Source: Bedellia somnulentella
Taxonomy: Eukaryota; Arthropoda; Insecta; Lepidoptera; Bedelliidae
Reading direction: 5' to 3'
NCBI GenBank assembly: GCA_963576735.1
Contig: OY755187.1
Location: 16,306,001-16,370,000 of the forward strand
DNA length: 64,000 nucleotides
Position 1 is the first letter of the stretch; each line of letters opens with the position of its first letter. Below are positions 56,101 through 64,000 of the stretch, piece after piece. The position numbers and the translations under genes were made by a program. The notes beneath the pieces were generated by a model. The model saw only the letters and a program-made list of their open reading frames with translations, made no database searches and had not been told where the DNA came from.

Positions 56101-59100
56101 AACACCATAAAGTATTGTATTTTATATAGTATATATAATATGTAATATATACTAGCTGTTGCCCGCGACTTTGTGCGCGTCAATTTCTGTGATTATGATC
56201 GCGATTAAGAACTGTTTAAAATAATATATTTTAAAATACTTTTGTGTAAATGATACTTATAGTTTAATATTCTTGCGGCAGAAAAATATATTGATTATCT
56301 CCGCTACCCGATCTTGACAACGCGATAAATATGTATATCGCTGTATGTAAAGCAATCTTGACGTAAATCGATTTCAACGTGTTTAAAAGTTTGTTTCTGT
56401 GATTTATTAATTGTTAAAAGTAAGAATGTAAAAAATTAAAACTTACCCAAACCGAATCTCGTAATAAAAAAAAACAAACGTAAGTTGAATAATAAGGTAC
56501 CTAATAATTTACACCCGCTTCTAGTACTTATATCCGATTAAATATATACCAAAGGAATTACCTTAAAATGACTACAGAAATAATTAATAAGTAATGGAAG
56601 AAATAATATTATATAGGTATGTGGGTTCGATTCCTGCTGATACTACATAGAACTAATGGGACAAAGTTGAAATTGTGGTTTATGTGTTCATTTCAGAATG
56701 TTTGTTGGTGCATTAAATTGAACTGTTTTTCCAAATACTTTAACCAACTGGAAATTAAAGTAAACCAAAATTGAAATCGTTTAAAGTAAAAAAATATGCC
56801 ACAAGTAAAATAGCGGCAAAAACTATACTGCAGTTCTATATAGAACTGTTAAGATGAAAGTCGGAAAAATCGAAAGTGCCCCAACACATTTATTGGTTAT
56901 TAAAAATGAAAATTTACGCTATCAAGGCTTTTCTTGTAATCATAAATAACGTATTTGGTAGTTAGGACTGTTATGTTTCGAGGAAATAAATTTATGATAA
57001 AATACAGTACTAATAATAATGATGGTCCCTACCTACCTAAATGGGAACTTACGGCTTGAGTATTATATTAGGATGTACGTAGGTAATAATAAAGGACGCA
57101 TTCTGTATTTTACGTCTGTTTTATTAGTATACTATAAAAATGGATGAAAAATTTACTTACCATTAGTAGCGTATTCGATTTTTACGTCGCCGTCAATAAT
57201 ATTGGTAACATCACTAAAATACTGAAAGGTCATTGACGTTTCATTGTTTACAAAGTTATTTTTTCTAATTGATACAGACTATATGTATGTATGTTTGTAT
57301 GTATTACCTAGCTCTAGGTGCCATTTCTGTCAAACAGACACACTTGAGATGCAAGCGGTCGGCGGCCGCGCTTTACACCGCCCATTGTGTTTGGTGTATG
57401 TATGTATGTATGTAAATATGTATGTATACATACATACATATACTCACGGCTGTAAATCCCTACAAGGGGTAGCCAGAGCTGAGGAACTAGAAGTTCCTCG
57501 GCCACTTTTGGAAAGTAGAGTGGGGAAAAGATAAAAAAAAAAAAAAAAAAAAGATGGTAAAAATAAAGGTTGTTGGTGATGGGTCTCCAACCGCATCGCC
57601 CAAAGATCCCTTAATAGCCCCAATACCGTTAGTCGCCTTTTACGTACACCCACCGGAAGAAATGGGGTATGTTTGTATGTATTACATAGCTCTAGGTGCC
57701 AATTCTGTCAAACAGACACATATGAGATGCAAGCAGTCGGCGGCCGCGCTTTGCACCGCCCAGTTGTGTTTGGTGTATGTATGTATGTATGTATGTACGT
57801 ACGTATGTATGTATGTTTGTATGTATTACCTAGCTCTAGGTGCCATTTCTGTCAAACAGACACACATGAGATGCAAGCAGTCGGCGGCCGCGCTTTGCAC
57901 CGCCCAGTTGTGTTTGGTGTATGTATGTATGTATGTATGTACGTACGTATGTATGTATGTTTGTATGTATTACCTAGCTCTAGGTGCCATTTCTGTCAAA
58001 CAGACACACATGAGATGCAAGCAGTCGGCGGCCGCGCTTTGCACCGCCCAGTTGTGTTTGGTGTATGTATGTATGTATGTATGTATGTACGTACGTATGT
58101 ATGTATGTTTGTATGTATTACCTAGCTCTAGGTGCCATTTCTGTCAAACAGACACACATGAGATGCAAGCAGTCGGCGGCCGCGCTTTGCACCGCCCAGT
58201 TGTGTTTGGTGTATGTATGTATGTATGTATGTACGTACGTATGTATGTATGTTTGTATGTATTACCTAGCTCTAGGTGCCATTTCTGTCAAACAGACACA
58301 CATGAGATGCAAGCAGTCGGCGGCCGCGCTTTGCACCGCCCAGTTGTGTTTGGTGTATGTATGTATGTATGTATGTATGTACGTACGTATGTATGTATGT
58401 TTGTATGTATTACCTAGCTCTAGGTGCCATTTCTGTCAAACAGACACACATGAGATGCAAGCAGTCGGCGGCCGCGCTTTGCACCGCCCAGTTGTGTTTG
58501 GTGCCGTCCCATCTACCCTCACTGTGCTCGAGAGCTCGAGAGAGGCGGGCGGAAAGGAAGGCAGTTGAGGCGCCTGGGCCGGCTGGGGGGATAAAGGTTT
58601 TATGAGTTATCGAAAGTTATGACTTAATTTTAATAATGATTCATAATCTAATTATAACAACAAAAATATCGTATTATAAATGTGTCTCAGAATGCGACAA
58701 GTCGATCACCCGCCGACCAAAATATAAAGATCAACGAATAAATACATTACTTTTGTATTGTATATTTAAGAAATAATAGTAAATATGTCCACACACAGCT
58801 TTTGTTTTCGTTGCCATTTTACTTCGGGTCGTCCGAGGCATTATAATATAATTCGGTACTTTTGATAATCATAATGTTAGAAGAGGACGACTATGACCAC
58901 GAAGGACACATTGGTCCAAATTAAGAGCGTTCTCAAAAAAGCAGGTGTGAAAAATTTAAGAGTATGAATGAGAAGATTGATGAATGTAGATGAAGCTAGA
59001 TTGGTTTGCCAGGATCAAACAAAGTGGCATAGATGTATTTATATATGTATAATTTTACCCTCATTAATTTCCTAGAGTTATGTAGAACTTCACATCAAAG

Positions 59101-60841
59101 TTGTTCCTTTTCCGGATCTACTAGCGCTATATCACCGAAAGGCTGATAGCGTCTTGGTGTGACTAAAATATTTCAAATTTAATTTAAATTTAATCCAAAA
59201 AACGGGTTTATTTCACCATTGTTTTATTTTATTGAAAAACGTTTTCATTTTTAAGTGTTCTAAAACCACTTTATCAATAAATTAAGATAAGTTTATGATT
59301 TTGAATTAATTCATTACAAATACATAATTTCCATGTCAAAACTTACAGCTAAGAAAAGTTTAGTCAAATAGTCCTCCCCGAATCGCACCCGACGCAAAAG
59401 TGCCCATTACACTTGCAGCATTCCCCCGCTGTATTGCGAGGGATATGCGTTGCACAAGGTACGACTCGGCGCAGACGTCTGCACCAGAATTCCTCAGCCC
59501 CATTCCCAACTCCCGCACAAAACCTTTGGCCTGAACCTTTTTAAGTAATTTAACAAACTAAGTAAAATAATATCTTACAACCTTCTCTTTAGTTTGACCA
59601 TTATAGTGAATGACACATGACCAAAGGATTGCAAGTTTGATTACAACTCCGTAATGATTGTATATATTTTTACCGATGAGTATGTATTAAATAATTAAAT
59701 GATGTGTTCTGCCTTTCACTCTTGATATCATATCAAGCCACCAATACACCTAAAAGCAAAAACAACACCAACCTGACATCTCCTCCAGTTTGTTGAACAT
59801 CTCAGACTCAGTGCCGCCGACCCACTTGGGTTTGTCGAACATCTCGCCGACTTGCTTGCCGCTCAGCTTGGCGAGCCGCGTGGCTTGGTAGCCTGACATT
59901 TCTACTACCTGTAGACAACAAATATCTGTATATTACGGATTATTTTTATTTATAAATTATGTGTCGTGCCGGCTTAGAACGTCACTACCCCTTTCTTTTC
60001 ACGGGTGTCGTGAGAGACGACTAAGGGCTATTTAAGGGATTTTTGGCGATGCGGTTGGAGACCCATCACCATCGATACTTTCTTCCATCTTCTCCCCTAT
60101 TAACATCCAAATGTGGCCGAAGTATTTGTTATTCTTTCTTCCCTTTTAGGGATTTATAACCGTGAATATATGTATGTATGTTTGTACACGTTCACAAATC
60201 CTACTACAGTGTTCACGATGTTTCAAACGACAAACATCTAACGCGTACATATCCGTAAAGCTATAAATCTACCCTCATTATTATCTGAAATAATTGTCTG
60301 ATGAAGACTTATCCACCCACTTAATGTAATACAAGCGTTGCTTCGATCGTATAGAATATGTTTAAAATAATAGTATAAAAACATGCTAATAACGAAATTG
60401 CATCTATTTCTATTTAAAACACCGATTTACCATTTCAGACAAAACCTTCACATACATTTTGTATTAAAAATAGTAGAAGGCATTAAAAATCAGCGGTAAA
60501 TGTATTGCAGAATCAAAAAAAAGTAAAGTAATAAAAAAGTGTGCAATAATGAAATTTTATATAAATATGCACTGTTTTTGCTAATTCCGAAAAGGCGAAC
60601 TTGGAAATCGATTTGGTAGTGATTTTAAACATATCATCTGACGTAGTTGGAAGAAATGTTATAATTACCTTTCCATCCAAATCTTCATCCATAAACCCTT
60701 CCATATACTCTTTCTTCAAGGTGTACACTCTTCGACCCTTCGTCGTGGTAAACATTTTCATAGCTTTGCTTTTAGCTTCAGCGTTCGTCATTTTAGGGTT
60801 GAACTGTTTCAGTAATCTTTCCGCAAAATTTTGGCCGGCCC
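50172..60841 (-). CDS. PolG1: Mitochondrial DNA polymerase gamma catalytic subunit, 3' exons
   Basis: Four minus-strand exons are supported. 60669-60841 starts [14 protein letters not shown] (the GAGQPFAERLL hallmark) and ends LDGK. 59773-59908 runs from [13 protein letters not shown] to [14 protein letters not shown]. 55187-55291 is [12 protein letters not shown] (motif C, HDEVR) through [14 protein letters not shown]. 50172-50376 is [19 protein letters not shown] to the stop. All have GT-AG borders. Phases fit between exons 1-2 and between the last two. About 60 residues expected between MFNKLEEMS and FHDEVR (the SRALE...NWVVQSSAVDYLHLM region in animal homologues) were not found in the 4.5-kb intron. 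Earlier exons lie beyond 64 kb. The protein replicates mitochondrial DNA. The gene may be intact with a missed or misassembled exon, or broken. Confidence 0.88.
51407..51769 (-). mobile_element. Truncated LINE copy inserted into its own relative
   Basis: AATCACTTTCAC flanks both sides (51395-51406 and 51770-51781). The insert encodes only the C-terminal part ([35 protein letters not shown]) and ends in (ATGT)n. It duplicates the host LINE's own 3' end at 50530-50890. Confidence 0.9.
53058..53304 (-). mobile_element. LINE-ended SINE inserted in the LINE, 10-bp TSD
   Basis: ATATATTCAT flanks at 53048-53057 and 53305-53314. Its head (GCTGTGTAGTGTCGGCTTAGAATAG) and tail (CTCACGGCTATAAATCCC...ATAC repeats) match the two ends of the host LINE. 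Confidence 0.92.
54528..55070. repeat. Probable Helitron-like/repeat X-related segment
   Basis: It starts near AACTAGGTGGGCATG...GCATGCCGAAATTTGGAGCGAAGC and contains the TTTAGGAGGAGTT...AAAAGTCGGGGGTAAATGG end of repeat X (11.6 and 22.1 kb). GGTGGCAT and GGAGCGAAG motifs also occur at 9.2 and 10.1 kb. Boundaries are uncertain. Confidence 0.45.
55071..55125 (-). repeat. Short 3' fragment of the RTE-like LINE
   Basis: TACTCTTGCCATTAGTTCC...GAGACTATCGATCGCCAC matches the LINE 3' end at 51428-51475. It lies about 60 bp from a polymerase gamma exon. Confidence 0.65.
55400..55745 (+). repeat. Tandem array, first part (about 144-bp unit)
   Basis: Two to three units, each with a (GTAT)n block, TACCTAGCTCTAGGTGCC, a CTGTCAAACAGACACAC block and CAGTCGGCGGCCGCGCT. 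The first unit is diverged (CTAGATGCC). It stops at GTATGTACGTAC and continues at 57285. Confidence 0.9.
55746..57284. other. 1.5-kb segment splitting the tandem array
   Basis: The array breaks at GTACGTAC and resumes at TATGTATGTATGTTTG. The segment ends are weakly inverted (CGTCTATATCTATTAGA versus TCTAATTGATACAGACT). The middle (56150-56800) contains ACTAGCTGTTGCCCGCGACTT, a common lepidopteran repeat end. A 61-nt open stretch with acceptor/donor-like borders (57170-57232) does not match polymerase gamma. No gene is supported. Confidence 0.5.
57285..57420 (+). repeat. Tandem array, middle part (one unit)
   Basis: One unit with CTTGAGATGCAAGCGGTCGG and GCGGCCGC, ended by a LINE-ended SINE. 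Confidence 0.9.
57425..57668 (-). mobile_element. LINE-ended SINE inserted in the tandem array
   Basis: It runs from ATACATACATATACTCACGGCTGTAAATCCC to GTCGCCTTTTACG...CGGAAGAAATGGGG. An A19 run at about 57534-57553 lies inside it. The array continues on both sides. Confidence 0.85.
57669..58503 (+). repeat. Tandem array, main part: six units of 144-148 bp
   Basis: The landmark GCTCTAGG occurs at 57689, 57833, 57977, 58125, 58269 and 58417, a spacing of 144, with 148 where one extra GTAT is present. Units are nearly identical and each holds a NotI site (GCGGCCGC). Long open frames across the array are by-products of a period divisible by three. Confidence 0.95.
58504..58869. other. Spacer after the tandem array
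   Basis: GC-rich start with CTCGAGAGCTCGAGAG, then AT-rich. No gene. Confidence 0.4.
58870..59060 (+). pseudogene. RTE-like LINE 3' fragment, plus strand
   Basis: It encodes, with stops, KKAGVKNLR then [20 protein letters not shown], matching the C-terminus of the LINE at 51.4-51.8 kb, and ends in a TATATATGTAT tail. The orientation is opposite to that LINE. Confidence 0.75.
59360..59530 (-). pseudogene. Short conserved coding remnant, likely from a mobile element
   Basis: A clean minus frame reads [19 protein letters not shown], then [20 protein letters not shown] and [12 protein letters not shown]. It is more GC-rich than its surroundings and starts right after a TTCAG that could be an acceptor. 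I recognise the [15 protein letters not shown] style as a recurrent retroelement-associated piece but cannot name the family firmly. It does not match polymerase gamma, in whose intron it sits. Confidence 0.45.
59950..60182 (+). mobile_element. LINE-ended SINE in a polymerase gamma intron
   Basis: It runs from GTGTCGTGCCGGCTTAGAAC to GGGATTTATAACCGTGAATATATGTATGTATG and is a complete copy. Confidence 0.85.
60183..60668. other. Polymerase gamma intron remainder
   Basis: AT-rich, no gene or repeat recognised. Confidence 0.5.
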
Positions 60842-60965
60842 CTGCAAATAGAAACTTCAATATAAATAGGCAAAAACATGATAACGATACCTTGAAAGTC
60901 CTATAGTGGAAAAATGTGTGTTTCAATTAAATGTTTGAAAAATGAAAAAGATCGTAGATATTTAT

Positions 60966-61475
60966 AAATGTGTGCCAGCTTTGAATAGTACTACCCTGTT
61001 TTTTCCCGTGGGTAGCGTACAAAGCGACAAGGGTACGGGGCTTTTGAGCAATGTGGCTGGGTGATCTTTAATTTCTTTTTCTTGAATAACATACATAACA
61101 TAACGCCGTTCACGCCGTTTATCCCCGAAGGGGTTGGCAGAGGTACCAATACCTCTGAACTCACATGGCACGCCATCTAGTGTCCAGAGAAGGTACCCAC
61201 GTTTTGCTTGGACAGTGTACTCACGTATTAGGGGGCAGGCCTATCGCCATTTTGTACGAATACACTGTCACATGACTAAGTACAACTTAGCTATGTGGGT
61301 TTCCTCACGATGTTTTTCCTCACCGTTAACAATCATGATAAATTAACCACACATATGACTTTAGAAAAGACAAATTGATGTAGGCCCGACCCAGGATTGG
61401 AACTCACGCCCTTCTGTTTTCGGGCGGGTGTTCTACCTTTTTTGGGGTTTATAGCCTTTAGTAGTATCATAAAAC
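60966..61475 (+). mobile_element. LINE-ended SINE split by a tRNA-headed SINE
   Basis: The 5' half (60966-61087: GTGTGCCAGCTTTGAATAG...TGATCTTTAATTTC) and the 3' half (61438-61475: TTTTTTGGGGTTTATAGCC) of one SINE flank the minus-strand SINE at 61088-61437. Confidence 0.75.
61088..61437 (-). mobile_element. tRNA-headed SINE, copy 3
   Basis: Matches 10193-10555 and 32925-33236. The tail here includes TTCACGCCGTTTATCCCCGAAGGGGTTGGCAGAG. The head is lost at the right edge (stops at GTGTTCTACC), so it is incomplete at the tRNA end. Confidence 0.85.
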
Positions 61476-61732
61476 AAACCATTTTGTACACAGTTTCTAT
61501 GTTCAAAAATGAGAATATCTTTTGTAAGTATGGATAGCAGTTTGGCAATGCGGTGTCGGCCCGGTGCTGCTCCTTACACTAACCGTTGGTGATGTGTGAC
61601 AGATTGCAATAAATCAGTCATAGATGGCGGTACTAAATTAAAATTGAGATATATGCTATTATATACTAACTATGCATTCTGAGGCTTGAACAGAACATTA
61701 ATGTAATAAATAAAGAATAAATAAAGGAAAGA

Positions 61733-61835
61733 AAAATTTCGACACAGGCGGGAATCGAACCCGCGACCTCGGGTATACGCCCCGACGCTCTGCCAACTGA
61801 GGTCGCGGGTTCGATTACCGCCTGTGTCGAAATTT
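61733..61835. repeat. Fold-back with tRNA-like sequence
   Basis: Arms of about 36 bp (AAATTTCGACACAGGCGGGA... and its inverse with one mismatch) flank GGGTATACGCCCCGACGCTCTGCCAACT. On the minus strand the loop and left arm resemble a tRNA: A-box-like AGTTGGCAGAGCG and B box GGTTCGATTCC. The right arm plus tail (CTTTATTTATTAG) is also found as the 43-bp insert at 39069. Confidence 0.8.
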
Positions 61836-62905
61836 TTCTTTCCTTTATTTATTCTTTATTTATTAGTAATAATCCCCACATGAGGTTTTCATGAACAAAC
61901 AGATTTAAAAGAACATTAATAAATAAATAAATAAATAAAATAAAATAAAAATCGTTTATTTCGGACGAGGTCCATATGTGTTAGTTACAAAATATCTTAC
62001 AACTATGTTAGTACAATCATATTATAATATTAATATTAATGTTAGTAACAGAAACAAAACTTACGTAGTATGTTAGTAACTTATCTATTTACAACGCTAT
62101 AATAACAATTATATGTTATTTTTGTGTCTTTGGCGAGATGAACGCGAGTCCAGTGTTGCATGATGACACTGTCCACGTCCAACCTCGCCTCGACCGTCTG
62201 CAACAAACTGTTGGAGCTGCCCCTCACCCGGCGCATCAGGGACGCTGTGCACCGCCTGATGATGCTGGAGAAGCTATCGACCCCGGCTTCAGCAAGCATC
62301 CCCGACGCGCTACAGTGTCGTGGCAGTCCCATCAGGGCCCTAAACGCATTGTTGTACTGGGTGCGCAAGGCCCTGTACGCTACTTGGGTATAATTCATCC
62401 ACAGGCTGCACGTGTACAGAGATACACAGTATGCTTTAAAAAGCGTGATTTTAACAAATTTAGTGCAGCGTGCAAACCTGCGGGCGAGCATATTGGCCCT
62501 AACGCACAGCGCCCTGCGCTCCCGTTCCAGGTCGACGTCATCCTTCAGAGATTCGGTGACCCAATGTCCCAGATACTTGAAACTCTGCACTTGTTTCAAA
62601 GGAGTACCATTTAAGTTTATGCTATTGACCTTATAGCTCTTATTAGCCGACTTAAACACCAGCAATTCACTTTTAGCAGTGTTGTATCTGAGACCGTGGG
62701 CCTCCGCATACCTTTCACATATGCCCAACCGTTTATTAAGAGCATTGATCGAAGGGCACAGCAGCACCATGTCATCTGCATAACTTATGTTGTTAACAAA
62801 GGTACCGTCAACAGAGCAACCGACTCCGGCGCTGCTGAGCTCCTCGATCAACTCATTCATGTACAGATTGAAAAGTGTAGGTGAGCTTACACCACCCTGC
62901 CTCAC
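61836..62905 (-). pseudogene. LINE D 3' half: RT from the PQG-like block to the C-terminus
   Basis: The minus frame 62905-62081 starts RQGGVSSPTLFNLYMNEL and includes the catalytic box ISYADDMVLL, the thumb (SFKYLGHWVTESL), MLARRFARCTKFVKITLFKA and the SASGMLAEAGV block. The N-terminal RT and endonuclease are absent (5' truncation at about 62905). The 3' UTR and (TAAA/TAAAA)n tail extend to about 61915. The frame is open for 274 codons. Related tails are at 10919-11415 and 30265-30635. The clade is unresolved. Confidence 0.85.
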
Positions 62906-63417
62906 TCAACATTCCAATCTGTACATGCTTGAGTGCTCGCCTGACCATTGGAAAAGCCTCAAAAAATCCAACCACGAATAGATGTTGTAAACAAATAAAA
63001 CGCAGTTTATAGAAAAACAAGGTGTAATTAATATTAAATTGTCACAGTATATATACAATAATAAAAACATTTCGATACCGCGATGTAGAAACGTCAAGCA
63101 GCGCCATCTATTGGCAACAAGAAGCAACAGAAGCTTCATATATGGAGCCTTAACATGCCGGCCGCCATGGACTTAGTCCAGAACAAAAACAAATAAGAAA
63201 ATAAATGAAAAAATCTTTAAACCTTTAACTCTTTAACATTAAAAAATACTAATCATCGAAGCGTTAAATTTAGCAACATAAAAAATACATTTTAGTTTGT
63301 GACAGAAGTGTATATAAAACAAAAAAAACTCTAGTGATAGGTAACAAAAAATCTTTTTTCTTGATAGTAAAACATACATGACCAAATACATTAAAAATAT
63401 AGAAACGTACATAATTC
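62906..63417. other. Non-coding AT-rich spacer
   Basis: No gene is recognised. It contains GCGCCATCTATTGGC-like sequence near 63100. Confidence 0.4.
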
Positions 63418-64000
63418 TCAGCCATCTATAGGCAACACAATTAGTTTTGATATCGGTCTTTTTAACAAGTTGCCCTTGTATTTAAGAGTGACTACACGGG
63501 TAAGCCCGTCCAAACCTGGATGTTTAGCAACCACAACTCCGAAAAGCCACTTTGTTGGTGGTAAGCCGTCCTCCTTAACCAACACAACACTACCAATATT
63601 AGGTTCGGGGATTTGTTCTCGCCACTTGTACCGGTGTTGCAAGTGTGTCAGATATTCTTGATTCCACCTGCGCCAAAAGTCTTGTGCCATTTTTTGAGTT
63701 AGTTGCCACCGTTTTAGACTACTTATTGATGAAAGCTCGTAATTAGCTTCAGGGACTAACATCAATGGTTCTCCAACCAAGAAATGGCCTGGCGTTAATG
63801 GACTAGGATCCTCCGGATTATTGGATAATTGAGAAATTGGCCTAGAATTTAGACATGCTTCAATTTGCGCTAGCACTGTTGTCATTTCTTCAAAGGTCAG
63901 AGTACTATCGCCAATCACTCGCTTCAAGTGATGCTTTGTCGATTTAATACCGGATTCCCACAGTCCTCCAAAGTTTGGAGCACGGGGAGGGATGAAATGC
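63418..64000 (-). pseudogene. BEL/Pao Pol C-terminal fragment, runs off the window
   Basis: The minus frame shows the end of a BEL/Pao integrase (PPRAPNFGGLWESGIKSTKH, then LTFEEMTTVLAQIEACLNSR) and the DUF5641-like C-terminal domain: PLTPGHFLVGEP, RWQLTQKMAQDFWRRWNQEY, WLFGVVVAKHPGLDG. It ends VLPIDG-stop at 63418. The frame is open to the window edge, so whether the element is complete cannot be judged here. No LTR is seen just downstream. Confidence 0.85.

Noticed and set aside
57170..57232. 61-nt mini-exon as the missing polymerase gamma exon
   Set aside because: Borders look like AG/GT, but the required phase gives an early TAG and the peptide ([12 protein letters not shown]) does not match the conserved region.
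57554..58568. Long open frames across the tandem array (up to 287 codons, repeats of MYVC)
   Set aside because: They arise because a 144-bp unit keeps frame; the residues come from (GTAT)n and two frames are open at once.
61745..61810. A true tRNA gene on the minus strand
   Set aside because: A- and B-box-like motifs are present, but the anticodon loop lacks T33 and no proper acceptor stem forms except through the fold-back; better read as SINE-derived.

Overview
This window reads as nuclear DNA of an insect, most likely a moth or butterfly. It is AT-rich, has spliced genes with canonical GT-AG introns, and is packed with transposons of kinds common in Lepidoptera: Helitron-like elements carrying (GTCT)n tracts, tRNA-headed SINEs, jockey/CR1/RTE-like LINEs, Ty1/copia, BEL/Pao and THAP-type DNA transposons. 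The order-level assignment is inference.

Only three host loci are well supported. They are an intronless MATH-BTB (speckle-type POZ-like) gene at 39820-40833, a two-exon EIF1AD gene on the minus strand (42327-43486), and the 3' part of the mitochondrial DNA polymerase gamma catalytic subunit on the minus strand (exons at 60669-60841, 59773-59908, 55187-55291 and 50172-50376). The polymerase introns are swollen by a LINE, SINEs and a 144-bp tandem array, and one expected exon was not found. A truncated C2H2 zinc-finger gene (26942-27633) and a split THAP-like fragment (19761-21292) are possible host remnants.

Layout: 1.0-1.8 kb, copia fragment. 1.9-9.3 kb, an RNase H-bearing LINE split by a near-complete CR1/jockey-like LINE. 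10-12.3 kb, SINE, LINE tail and two abutting palindromes. 12.6-14.0 kb, a Helitron Rep/helicase fragment split by a 514-bp MITE with an 8-bp target duplication. 14.34-19.63 kb, a complete two-gene ISL2EU-type DNA transposon with TIRs and TA duplication. 19.7-27.8 kb, nested Helitrons, a piggyBac-like MITE, a second RNase H-group LINE (only its gag-like ORF and RT remain here) and the zinc-finger fragment. 28.4-33.2 kb, duplicated LINE tails, relics of a second ISL2EU-like element and a SINE. 33.54-38.07 kb, a young copia element with LTRs that read identical. 38.5-39.6 kb, a decayed Tc1/mariner-like element. 39.8-43.5 kb, host genes. 43.76-49.13 kb, a full-length jockey LINE with target duplication. 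50-60.9 kb, the polymerase gamma locus. 61-64 kb, SINEs, a fold-back, a LINE tail and a BEL/Pao pol fragment running off the edge.

The most coherent system is the ISL2EU element. A THAP/DDE transposase (three exons, reading frame intact) converges on a SWIM + YqaJ-type nuclease gene (two exons) that carries one apparent 1-nt frameshift. The second notable pattern is a SINE-like family whose 5' and 3' ends both copy the ends of the LINE sitting in the polymerase gamma intron.
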